Source: Micromonospora saelicesensis
Lineage (GTDB): Bacteria; Actinomycetota; Actinomycetes; Mycobacteriales; Micromonosporaceae
Direction: 5' to 3'
Assembly: GCF_900091575.1 (NCBI RefSeq)
Contig: NZ_FMCR01000001.1
Location: 930,001-994,000 of the forward strand
DNA length: 64,000 bases
Made by a program: the position numbers and the translations under genes. The notes under the pieces are model-generated. The model was not told the origin of the DNA. It saw only the letters and a list, made by a program, of their open reading frames with translations, and ran no database searches. Shown here in pieces: positions 49,393-57,590 of this stretch. The first letter of the stretch is position 1. Every line of letters begins with the position of its first letter.

Positions 49393-51147
49393 GTGAGCGA
49401 CGAACGCGACCATCCCGAACGTCAGGTCGAGCCCACCGAACGCCCTGACCGTGCACCGGCCGGTGAACGCGCCACCCATCGGCCGCGCAGCACCGACCCG
49501 CTGGAACTGGGCTTCACACCGCGCAAGCCGGTGCCGTGGCTGGCGCCGTTCCTGCTTATCAGCACCGGCATCCGGACCCTGCTGGCGGTGCTCTTCGGGG
49601 CGTACCTCGACAAGCGCGAGTTGCAGAACGCGTTCGGCGACGGGGTCTTCCGCCAGGTCGGGCCGGACGGCGGGCTGTGGCTCGACTACGTGGCCGACCT
49701 CGGTGACGGCTTCAACGCCACCTACTCGGTGGCGTACCTGCTGGCGCAACCCGAGCTGACCGTCGACGGGCACCGCCTGCCCCGGGCGCAGACCCTGGTG
49801 ATGGGCGGCGACCAGGTGTACCCGTCGGCGGCCTACGCCGCGTACGAGGACCGCTGCAAGGGCCCCTACCAGGCCGCCCTGCCGGTCGCACCGGCCGAGA
49901 AGCCGACGCTCTTCGCGGTGCCGGGCAACCACGACTGGTACGACGGCCTCACCGCTTTCCTGCGGTTGTTCGTCCGCTCCCGGGACCGCAACTTCGCGGG
50001 CTGGGGCACCGGGCAGTCCCGGTCGTACTTCGCTGTGGAGTTGCCGGCCGACTGGTGGTTGCTCGGCGTGGACGATCAGTCCGGCTCGTACCTGGACGAC
50101 CCGCAGCTGGCCTACTTCGACGAGGTGGCCCGGCGGCTCGGACCGGAGTCCAAGGTGATCATTGCCGCGCCGGCACCGACCTGGGTCAAGGCCGCCGACA
50201 ACCCCACGGCGTACGACTCGATCGACTACTTCATCCGCACGATCATCGACCCGACCGGGGCGCGGGTGCGACTGTTGCTCTCGGGCGACCTGCACCACTA
50301 CGCCCGCTACTCCGGGCCGGACCGGGAGCTGATCACCTGCGGTGGCGGCGGCGCGTACCTCTACCCCACGCACAAGCTGCCGGAGCGCATCGAGGTGCCA
50401 CCGCGGGACACGCTGGCCCGCAAGGCCAGCTCCGCCCAGCCGTACGACCTGGTGGCCCGTTACCCGGACGCCGCGCGGTCGCGCCGCTACGGCTGGGGCA
50501 TCTTCCCCCGGTTGCCGTTGCGCAATCCCGGCTTCACCACGTTGCTCGGCACCCTGCACACCCTGCTGATGCTGGCCATGGCCGGTGCGACGGCGAACTG
50601 GGCCGACAGCACCGACCAGCGGCTGTTCAGCGTCCCGCTGGTGGTGATGGTGCTCGTGACGGTGATCGCGGCGGCCCTGTTCGCCAAGCCGCCGAGCGCG
50701 AGCGGCAAACGTCACGCGCGGCACTGGATCCTCGGCGTCGGCCACGGCGTGGCGCAGGTGGCCCTGGCGGCGGCCGGCACCTGGGTCTGGTTGGCGCTGC
50801 CGTTCTACGACTGGCCGTGGCCGCTGCCGGCGGTCGCCGCGGCGGTGCTCTACGGCCCGGTGATCGGTCTGGTCGCCAGCCAGCTGGTGGCGGCGTACCT
50901 GCTGGTGGCGGGCTCTTTCGGAGTGAACGTCAATGAACTCTTCGCCGGCCAGGGCATTGAGGATTCGAAGTCGTTCCTGCGACTGCGCATCGACCCGGAC
51001 GGCACGTTGACCATCTACCCGCTGGGGGTGGACCGGGTCGCCCGCGACTGGCAGGTGAACCCCGACCAGTCCCCCACCCAGAGTTGGCTGACCCCCAAGT
51101 CCCCTCTAACCCCCCACCTAACGGAACCCCCCACAGTCCTGCACTAA
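49393..51147 (+). CDS. membrane metallophosphoesterase
   Basis: 584 residues from the GTG at 49393; TACGCT (49380-49385) lies 7 bp upstream, indicating a leaderless transcript. A calcineurin-like phosphoesterase domain spans about 110-370: GDQVYP, GNHDWYDG and GDLHHYARYSG are metal motifs. Membrane helices are at about 50-70 (PWLAPFLLISTGIRTLLAVL) and five or so in the C-terminal part (about 385-515). The final segment is proline/threonine-rich. Substrate unknown. The long palindrome at 51179-51241 lies just past the stop. Confidence 0.8.
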   Translation: MSDERDHPERQVEPTERPDRAPAGERATHRPRSTDPLELGFTPRKPVPWLAPFLLISTGIRTLLAVLFGAYLDKRELQNAFGDGVFRQVGPDGGLWLDYVADLGDGFNATYSVAYLLAQPELTVDGHRLPRAQTLVMGGDQVYPSAAYAAYEDRCKGPYQAALPVAPAEKPTLFAVPGNHDWYDGLTAFLRLFVRSRDRNFAGWGTGQSRSYFAVELPADWWLLGVDDQSGSYLDDPQLAYFDEVARRLGPESKVIIAAPAPTWVKAADNPTAYDSIDYFIRTIIDPTGARVRLLLSGDLHHYARYSGPDRELITCGGGGAYLYPTHKLPERIEVPPRDTLARKASSAQPYDLVARYPDAARSRRYGWGIFPRLPLRNPGFTTLLGTLHTLLMLAMAGATANWADSTDQRLFSVPLVVMVLVTVIAAALFAKPPSASGKRHARHWILGVGHGVAQVALAAAGTWVWLALPFYDWPWPLPAVAAAVLYGPVIGLVASQLVAAYLLVAGSFGVNVNELFAGQGIEDSKSFLRLRIDPDGTLTIYPLGVDRVARDWQVNPDQSPTQSWLTPKSPLTPHLTEPPTVLH

Positions 51148-51178
51148 CCCACCCACGCACCCACACCCACCGACCCAC

Positions 51179-51241
51179 CGTTGATCATGAAGTTATTGCT
51201 CCGACACGCCGCTCGGGATGGCAATAACTTCATGATCAACG
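51179..51241. repeat. long-stem TTGATCA palindrome
   Basis: 51179-51199 and 51221-51241 form a perfect 21-bp stem with a 21-nt loop; outer arm CGTTGATCATGA, inner arm AGTTATTGC. It lies between convergent metallophosphoesterase and PSP1 genes. The ends match the elements at 20483 and 37826, the interior differs. Confidence 0.88.
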
Positions 51242-51265
51242 CGGGACGGGCGGGAGCGGGTGGGG

Positions 51266-52105
51266 TTAGGGGGTGTAGTGCTGGTCGTGGGCTTGGCGGG
51301 GGGCGCAGACGGAGGCTCGGGAGCAGGAGCAGCGAGAGCCGTCGGCGTCCAGGCGTACGGTCACCGCGTCGCGGGGGACGCTGTGGCCGACGACCCGGCC
51401 GTCACCCTCGGGGGTGGAGACCCGACTGCCGACCGCCGGGGCGGTCTCCTGAAAGCGCTGGTACAGCGGGTGCTCGTACTTGAGGCAGCACATCAGCCGA
51501 CCGCACGCGCCGGAGATGCGCAACGGGTTGAGCGGTAGGTCCTGGTCCTTCGCCATCCGGATGGTCACCGGCTCAAAGTCCGTGAGGAACGTGGCGCAGC
51601 ACAGGTCCCGACCGCAGGAGCCGATGCCGCCCTGCACCCGGGCGGAGTCGCGTGCGGAGAGCTGGCGCAGCTCCACCCGACAGTGCAGGGTCGCGCCCAG
51701 GTCGCGGACCAGAGACCGGAAGTCCACCCGGTGCGGGGCGGTGAAGTACACGGTGCTGCGCTCACCGCCGCTCTCGGCGGAGCCGAGCACATGGTCGACC
51801 GCCACCACCTTCATCGGCAGGCCGTGCGCGCGGATAAGCCGCTTCGCGGCCACCTTCGCCTCGGCCTTGCGCCGACGCAACGCCTCGTCCCGGAGGACGT
51901 CGTCGTCGCCGGCCAGCCCGACCAGGCGGGGGAAGCCGTCGGTGTCCTCGGTCACCCACTGCGCGGCCCACACGCACTCCGCCACCTCGGGCCCGTCATC
52001 GGTGGGCACCAGCACCCGGTCGCCCACCTGCGGACGCAACTCGCCCGGGTCGAGGTAGTAGAGCCGCCCGTACCGGTTGAAGCTGACCGCGCAGAGCATG
52101 CCCAT
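51266..52105 (-). CDS. ricT: PSP1 domain protein (RicT/YaaT-like)
   Basis: 279 residues. The PSP1 domain is marked by RVELRQLSARDSARVQGGIG and the cysteine clusters CGRDLCCATFL and CGRLMCCLKYEH, which match RicT (YaaT), a member of a complex that binds Fe-S clusters and guides mRNA maturation in Bacillus. The C terminus has four more cysteines (CSCSRASVC). TAGGGT (52112-52117) lies 6 bp before the ATG, a leaderless start. It lies near holB and tmk, the usual neighbourhood of PSP1 genes. Confidence 0.85.
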   Translation of the reverse strand: MGMLCAVSFNRYGRLYYLDPGELRPQVGDRVLVPTDDGPEVAECVWAAQWVTEDTDGFPRLVGLAGDDDVLRDEALRRRKAEAKVAAKRLIRAHGLPMKVVAVDHVLGSAESGGERSTVYFTAPHRVDFRSLVRDLGATLHCRVELRQLSARDSARVQGGIGSCGRDLCCATFLTDFEPVTIRMAKDQDLPLNPLRISGACGRLMCCLKYEHPLYQRFQETAPAVGSRVSTPEGDGRVVGHSVPRDAVTVRLDADGSRCSCSRASVCAPRQAHDQHYTP

Positions 52106-52312
52106 CCCCCCACCCTACGACGGGTCACGGCGCAAGGCGCACCGGCCGGCTACGCCCCGCTGCATTCATGACCGTCGACTTGACCTATTGCAGGGCGTCC
52201 CGTCGTGCCGTTGCTGCTCGCCCGGACGGTTGAATCCGGGGCCGGGCAGGAGACAAGACGGGCCTCGGCGGCGTTGAGTGGAGGCAGACCTGCGGGGGGT
52301 GCAGGGGGAAGA

Positions 52313-52368
52313 CCACGGCGTCGCCGTGGGCGCCGGCTCAGGTCAGGCGCCCGCGAGCGACGCCGTGG
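52313..52368 (-). terminator. nested hairpin downstream of the tmk-holB operon
   Basis: CCACGGCGTCGC (52313-52324) pairs with GCGACGCCGTGG (52357-52368), and inside it GGGCGCC (52328-52334) pairs with GGCGCCC (52346-52352). Read from the minus strand it follows the last gene of the operon by 115 bp, so it is probably its terminator. The remaining intergenic bases 52106-52482 hold also a repeated CCACGGCCGGAGG near 52422 and 52461, and no gene. Confidence 0.65.
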
Positions 52369-52482
52369 CCTGTCCGGGGCAACACCGCCACAGCCAGAGG
52401 ACCGAGATCCGGGTGTACCAGCCACGGCCGGAGGACCGAGGGCCGGGACGACCCGGCGCCACGGCCGGAGGGCGGGGCTCGG

Positions 52483-53163
52483 TTACCAGCCGACCCGGGT
52501 GGGCTGGTCGTAGCGAGGCCGCCCGTCCGCTGGCGGACGCCACGCGGTCTCGGCCAGGCTCGGCGCCCACTGACGCAGCAGCGTCTCCGCACCGTCGTAC
52601 GCGACGCAGAGCACCGCCAGCACCCGTGCGGCGATCTCGGCGGCGTCGGCCACACCGGGCCCGACCGGGCCGGGGCGCGTCGACGCACCGGTGGCGGTGG
52701 CGGCGACCACGGCGACGGCTTCGGCCGAGCGGAGCACGTCGGCCAGGGTGCGGGCCAGTGCGAGTCGGCTGCCCTCCACCCAGTCGGCGAGGGCGTCGGC
52801 GTAACCGGCGGTGGATTCGAGTCGCCCGACCAGGCTGTCCGGCCCCTCGTCGAGGTGGCGCAGCAGCGCCGCCCGCTGCTGCCCGTACGCGGTGGCGGCC
52901 GGACCGGACCAGAGCACCGAGTCGGTGAGCGCGGCGGAGACGTCGTCGTACCCCCGGACGAGCCTGCGCACCGCGTGGCCGGCGCTGGCGAGCGGCACCG
53001 GGTGCAGGTCGAGGAAGCCGCGAACCGCGTCGCCCGGCAGCACCTGCATGCGGCGCAGCAGCGGCCAGACCCGGTGCCCCTCGGGGACGCCGGCCGCGAT
53101 CAGCCTGTCCACCCGGCGGAGCAGGTCGAGGCCGGGCTCGGCGAGCCGGTCCAGCGCGTCCAT
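52483..53163 (-). CDS. WXG-like alpha-helical protein
   Basis: 226 residues, unrecognised by name. LTDSVLWSGPAATAYGQQRA at about 79-98 has a W-S-G turn (Trp85-Gly87) like WXG100/PPE-type type VII secretion substrates. The rest is Ala/Leu-rich helix. The ATG overlaps the stop of the preceding espC-like gene (ATGA). It is the last gene of the tmk-holB operon. It may be secreted or be a helical partner of the previous protein; no secretion ATPase is in the window. Confidence 0.6.
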   Translation of the reverse strand: MDALDRLAEPGLDLLRRVDRLIAAGVPEGHRVWPLLRRMQVLPGDAVRGFLDLHPVPLASAGHAVRRLVRGYDDVSAALTDSVLWSGPAATAYGQQRAALLRHLDEGPDSLVGRLESTAGYADALADWVEGSRLALARTLADVLRSAEAVAVVAATATGASTRPGPVGPGVADAAEIAARVLAVLCVAYDGAETLLRQWAPSLAETAWRPPADGRPRYDQPTRVGW

Positions 53164-53468
53164 CACGGTTCCCCGGTGAGCCGGCGGCGGGCCGCCCGGT
53201 CGACCTCGGCGTAGCGGTCGGCGGCCTCCCGCACGGCGGCCGCGGCGGCGGCCAGTCGACCGGCAGCGGCGCGGGCCTCCCGGGCCCGGTCGTCGGTGGC
53301 GGTGGTCCACTGCCGGTGCAGCGCCCGACCGATCTCGCCCGGGCGGCCCGGCGCGTCGGTGCCGAACGCGGCCTGGGCCGGGTCGCTGGCGGTGACGGTG
53401 TGCGAAACGACTGTGAGCGTGGCGCTCGCCTCGTCCAGTCGGGCGGAGAGCGCGCGCAGTGTGTCCAT
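53163..53468 (-). CDS. EspC-like small helical protein
   Basis: 101 residues of two amphipathic helices, similar in shape to the EspC/DUF2580 group of type VII substrates. The C terminus contains YAEVD (Tyr86-Asp90), a YxxxD secretion motif, followed by RAARRR. The ATG begins 2 bp beyond the ybaB stop, and the stop overlaps the next gene (ATGA), so all three are translated together. Confidence 0.62.
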   Translation of the reverse strand: MDTLRALSARLDEASATLTVVSHTVTASDPAQAAFGTDAPGRPGEIGRALHRQWTTATDDRAREARAAAGRLAAAAAAVREAADRYAEVDRAARRRLTGEP

Positions 53469-53469
53469 C

Positions 53470-53799
53470 TCAGGCCCCCGCGAGCGGTCGGTAGGCGGCG
53501 AACGTCTCGTTGTGCAGCTTTTCCCGGGCCCATTCGGCGGCGTCGGCGGCCGCGGTGACCGCGGCCTGCACGGAACCGGCCACGTCGCGCGGGCTGCGGG
53601 TGTGCAGCGGCCCGAGGAACCGGACGTCGGTGATCCGTCCACCGGCGGTGACCACCACCTCGACCAGGCCGTCCGGTGAGCGGACGGTCACCTCGACGGT
53701 CGACACCGCCTGGTCGAACTCGGCCTGGAGGGACTCGATCCGGCGGTAGCGTCGCACCGCCTCCTCGATCCAGGCTTCGTCGATCTCCCCCCGCGGCAT
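53470..53799 (-). CDS. YbaB/EbfC family nucleoid-associated protein
   Basis: 109 residues. YRRIESLQAEFDQAVSTVEVTV is the first helix, GLVEVVVTAGGRITDVRFL the strand pair and PRDVAGSVQAAVTAAADAAEWA the last helix of the YbaB fold, which binds DNA and, in mycobacterial ESX loci, is the EspL type. GGGAGGAG lies upstream of the ATG at 53799. It lies 123 bp after holB and is followed at once by the EspC-like gene. Confidence 0.8.
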   Translation of the reverse strand: MPRGEIDEAWIEEAVRRYRRIESLQAEFDQAVSTVEVTVRSPDGLVEVVVTAGGRITDVRFLGPLHTRSPRDVAGSVQAAVTAAADAAEWAREKLHNETFAAYRPLAGA

Positions 53800-53895
53800 C
53801 GGCCGACTCCTCCCGGGTGATCCATCACTCAGTGTGGTGCCACCGTCACCACGGCACAGGGACCGTACCGCACCGCAATCGGGCCTGTCGATGCC

Positions 53896-53904
53896 TGTGG
53901 ACAA
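53896..53904 (-). promoter_or_regulatory. DnaA box
   Basis: Reads TTGTCCACA on the minus strand, a perfect high-GC actinobacterial DnaA box, in the 122-bp gap between holB and the ybaB-like gene. A second site pair occurs at 10026-10046. Confidence 0.5.
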
Positions 53905-53921
53905 CGGCTGGAAGGTGCGGG

Positions 53922-55184
53922 TCAGCCCTTCCAGAGGGCGAGCATCATCGCCTCGACCGCGATCCGCGGCTTGACGTTCGCCTCGATCGCCGCACGGCAG
54001 GCGAGCACGGCCTCCAGCCGGCGCAGCGCCCCCTCGGCGTCCCACTTCTGCGCGCCGGCACCGGCCAGCGCGGCCGTGTCGGTGTGCACCGGGGCGACGG
54101 GCGCGCTCAGCGCCATGGTGAGCGCGTCCCGGTAGAAGCCCGCGAGGTCGACCAGCGCCCGGTCCAGTGCGTCCCGCTGGGCCCGGGTGGCCCGGGACTT
54201 CTGCCGCTTCTCCAGCTCCTTGAGCTGCCCGGCGGCGCCTCGCATGGCGCCGGCCGCGCCCCGGCCGGTGCCGCCCGCGCCGAGCGCGGTCTCCAGTGCC
54301 GCCCGCTCGGTCGTGTCGGCTTCGGTGACCGACGCCTCGGCCTCCGCCTCGGCCGCCTCGATCAGCGCCGACGCCGCGTCGAACGCCGCGCCGACCCCGG
54401 TCAACCGGCGGGGCACAGCGAGCACCGCCTCGCGTCGTTTGCGGGCCTCCGGGTCGCGGGCCAGCCGGCGGGCCCGACCCACGTGGCCCTGCGCGGCCGC
54501 CGCCGCCCACTGCGCCACGTCGGGGGCGATGCTGTCCCGACGAACCAGCACCTCGGCCACCGCGGCGGCCGGCGGCTGCCGCAGGGGTACGACCCGACAG
54601 CGCGACCGGATGGTCACCGAGATGTCGTCCGGGTGGGTGGACGGGGCGCAGAGCAGGAAGACCGTCCGCGGTGGGGGTTCCTCGATCGCCTTGAGCAGCG
54701 CGTTGCCGGCGGCCTCGGTGAGCCGGTCGGCGTCCTCGATGACCACCACCTGCCAGCGCCCGCCGGACGGGGTGCTGGCCGCGCGGAGCACCAGCGCGCG
54801 CATCTCGCCGACGCCGATGGAGAGTCCTTCCGGCACCACCATCCGCACGTCGGCGTGGCTGCCGCCCATTGTGGTGTGGCAGCCGGGGCACTCACCGCAG
54901 CCGGTGCCGTGCACGCACTGGAGTGCGGCGGCGAACGCCCGTGCGGCGACCGAGCGGCCGGAGCCGGGTGGCCCGGTGAAGATCCACGCGTGGGTCATCC
55001 CGGCGGCCGGGTCCAGCCCGCCGGTCGCGGCGTCGTCGGCCGCGGACTCGTTACCGCTGGCCGGGCCGGCGGCGACCAACGCGGCCGCGCCAGCACGCAG
55101 CACGGCGGCTGCCGCGGCTGCGGCGCGCCGCAGCTCGACCACCGCCTCGTCCTGACCGACAAGGTCGGCGAAGACGTCCGGCAT
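53922..55184 (-). CDS. holB: DNA polymerase III delta' subunit
   Basis: 420 residues of the clamp-loader AAA+ family. Walker A GPPGSGRS is at 71-78, the zinc module has Cys90, Cys96, Cys99 and Cys102, and VVVIEDADRLTEAAGNALLK is Walker B/sensor region. An Ala-rich insertion of ~35 residues (about 22-60) lies between the first helix and Walker A. It is a subunit of the replicative clamp loader. ATG overlaps the tmk stop by 1 bp. Followed by the ybaB-espC-WSG genes. Confidence 0.92.
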   Translation of the reverse strand: MPDVFADLVGQDEAVVELRRAAAAAAAVLRAGAAALVAAGPASGNESAADDAATGGLDPAAGMTHAWIFTGPPGSGRSVAARAFAAALQCVHGTGCGECPGCHTTMGGSHADVRMVVPEGLSIGVGEMRALVLRAASTPSGGRWQVVVIEDADRLTEAAGNALLKAIEEPPPRTVFLLCAPSTHPDDISVTIRSRCRVVPLRQPPAAAVAEVLVRRDSIAPDVAQWAAAAAQGHVGRARRLARDPEARKRREAVLAVPRRLTGVGAAFDAASALIEAAEAEAEASVTEADTTERAALETALGAGGTGRGAAGAMRGAAGQLKELEKRQKSRATRAQRDALDRALVDLAGFYRDALTMALSAPVAPVHTDTAALAGAGAQKWDAEGALRRLEAVLACRAAIEANVKPRIAVEAMMLALWKG

Positions 55185-57442
55185 CAGGTCTTGTGCTCCA
55201 TCGTCACCAGCTCCGCGTCGGATAACTCAGGCTGCACCGAGGTGTCCGGGCCCTGCGCCGGCCGCGGGTGCACGATGCCGCCCGGCTTGCCGAGCATCTC
55301 CTCGACCCGCCGGACCACCAGCCCGGTGATCTCGTCGGCCGGCCGGGACGCGTCGAGCACCAGGTAGCGCTTCGGGTCGGCGGCGGCGAGGTCGAGGAAC
55401 GCGTACCGGACGCGCTCGTGGAAGGCGACCGACTCGGCCTCCAGCCGGTCGGTGCCGGTGTTGCGCGAGGCCACCCGGGACAGGCCGGTGCGCGGTTCGA
55501 CGTCCAGCAGCACCACCAGGTCGGGCTTGAGCCCACCGGTGGCCCAGGAGGAGAGCCAGGAGACCTCGTCGACGGGCAGCGTCCGGCCGGCGCCCTGGTA
55601 CGCCAGGGACGAGTCGACGTACCGGTCGCTGATCACCACGCCGCCCCGGACCAGCGCGGGCCGGACGACGGTGGCCACGTGGTGCGCCCGGTCGGCGGCA
55701 TAGAGCAGCGCCTCGGCCCGGGGGGAGGGCGCGTCGTCGCCGGAGGTGTCGAGCACCAGCGACCGGATTCGCCGGCCGACACCGGTGGCCCCCGGCTCGC
55801 GGGTGACCACGACCTCTCGGCCGTGACCGCGCAGCCGCTCGGAGAGCGCGGTGAGCTGGGTGGACTTCCCCGCGCCCTCGCCGCCCTCGAAGACCACGAA
55901 GAGCCCGGCGGAGACGAACGGCTCGGAGGGCATCAGCGGACGGCCCCGGATGGAGCCCCACAGGTCGGCGAGGACCGGGACGCCCTTCTTGTCGTCCATC
56001 TGGCCGAACGCGCTGATCCCGGCGAAGATGCCGGCGGCACCGGCGGCGAGCAGCAGCAGTCGGGTGGAGGAGACGGAGATGCCGAGGTCGGCGATCTCCA
56101 GCTTGCGCGAGCCGCCGACACCGACCAACACGCTGCTCAGCCCGATGGCCAGGATCAGCACCAGCCGGGTGCCGATCTGCACCACCGCGAAGACCCGGCC
56201 GCGCACCTCGTCGGCCACCTCTCCACCCAGCAGGGTGGTGCCGGCCAGGAAGGCCATCCCGGCGCCGGCGCCGACCAGCACCGCGCCGACGATCGCCATG
56301 GACAGGTGGATGGCGAAGGCGAGGGTCATCACCGCGGCGCTGGCCAGCACGATGCTCATGCCGAACCAGCGACGCCGGGACATCTCCTTGACGACCATCG
56401 GGCCGAGCCCGATGCCGAGCGCCAGACCGACGAAGATCGCGCCGAAGAGCAGTGAGAACGCGGCGTCACCGGCGCCCAGCGAGTTGGCGAAGAACTTGGC
56501 CGTGCCGACCACGATGCCGCCGCCGGCGAACGCGCCGAAGATGCCCAGCACCAGGCCGCGGACGAGCGGGGTCTGACCGATGTACTTCCAGCCCTCGGAG
56601 AACTGCCGGAACATGCTCTGCTCGGCACGCTCCGCCTCGCCGCGCTGCGCCTCGCTGATCTCCTTGATCCCGAACGCCACCACCAGTGCGGTGGCGAGCC
56701 GGGAGAAGGAGTTGAACCAGAGCGCGAGCTGGGCCGGCTCGGCCCAGGAGGGCAAGTCGCCGCCCACAGCGCCTCTGACACCACGGTCGAGCACGGCGAG
56801 GCCGATGGCGGCGGCGACCGGGGTGAGGCCGTAGGTGGTGATCAGGGTGAGCTGGTTGGCCGCCTCCAGCCGGGCCCGCGGGATCAGGTTGGGGACCGCG
56901 GCCTCCTTGGCCGGGATCCAGAGCAGGGTGAGCGACTCGATCAGGAAGGTGGCGATCAGCGCCCAGCCGACCACCAGGCCGCCGGCGGCGCCGCTGAGGG
57001 CGTAGAGCGGAATGGAGGCGAAGAGCACGAAGCGCAGCAGGTCACAGATGACCATGGTCCAGCGCCGGTCGAACCGGTCGGCGAAGACGCCGGCCACCGG
57101 GCCGAGCACCAGCGCGGGCAGCAGCCGGATCGCGGTGACCCCGCCGAACGCGGCGCCCTGGGCGGTGCTGCCCTGCACCTGCGAGGCGGCGAAGAGGGCG
57201 GTGGCCAGCAGGCCGAGCCAGTCACCGAAGGAGGCGGCGCCGAGCACGATCCACAGCCGGCGGAACGGCCGGATGCGCAGCACGGACCGGATCGCGGCAT
57301 AACCGGACGGATCAACCTGAGCGCCGTTGGGCTGCTTGGCGGCGTTGTCCGACTGGTCACCCGAGCGCGACACGCCGGGCGACTCGCCGCTGTTCTGGCT
57401 TTCGATGGCCGTACCTCCACGTGCCGGCCCATCGCTGGGCAC
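55184..57442 (-). CDS. tmk: bifunctional MFS transporter/thymidylate kinase
   Basis: 752 residues. The N-terminal half (about 55-490) is an MFS transporter with about 12 helices (FRRLWIVLGAASFGDWLGLL, VFADRFDRRWTMV). The last ~240 residues are thymidylate kinase: FVVFEGGEGAGKST is the P loop, VISDRYVDSSLAYQGAGR the DRY motif, and VVLLDVEPRTGLSRV the LID approach. It phosphorylates dTMP to dTDP; the role of the fused transporter is unknown. The fusion is common in actinobacteria. GTG start at 57442 is tentative. holB follows. Confidence 0.9.
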   Translation of the reverse strand: MPSDGPARGGTAIESQNSGESPGVSRSGDQSDNAAKQPNGAQVDPSGYAAIRSVLRIRPFRRLWIVLGAASFGDWLGLLATALFAASQVQGSTAQGAAFGGVTAIRLLPALVLGPVAGVFADRFDRRWTMVICDLLRFVLFASIPLYALSGAAGGLVVGWALIATFLIESLTLLWIPAKEAAVPNLIPRARLEAANQLTLITTYGLTPVAAAIGLAVLDRGVRGAVGGDLPSWAEPAQLALWFNSFSRLATALVVAFGIKEISEAQRGEAERAEQSMFRQFSEGWKYIGQTPLVRGLVLGIFGAFAGGGIVVGTAKFFANSLGAGDAAFSLLFGAIFVGLALGIGLGPMVVKEMSRRRWFGMSIVLASAAVMTLAFAIHLSMAIVGAVLVGAGAGMAFLAGTTLLGGEVADEVRGRVFAVVQIGTRLVLILAIGLSSVLVGVGGSRKLEIADLGISVSSTRLLLLAAGAAGIFAGISAFGQMDDKKGVPVLADLWGSIRGRPLMPSEPFVSAGLFVVFEGGEGAGKSTQLTALSERLRGHGREVVVTREPGATGVGRRIRSLVLDTSGDDAPSPRAEALLYAADRAHHVATVVRPALVRGGVVISDRYVDSSLAYQGAGRTLPVDEVSWLSSWATGGLKPDLVVLLDVEPRTGLSRVASRNTGTDRLEAESVAFHERVRYAFLDLAAADPKRYLVLDASRPADEITGLVVRRVEEMLGKPGGIVHPRPAQGPDTSVQPELSDAELVTMEHKT

Positions 57443-57590
57443 CTCCGGTGCAACACTCTAGACCCGGTGGGGGCCACCCCCCGGGCGACATTCTCCTGCT
57501 CGCTGAGCCTAGGCCGCCGGAGCTACCGACCGCAGCCCGGACGTACGCGAGGGTATTTCGCATTCTCCGTCAGACAGTTAGCGTGCACAC

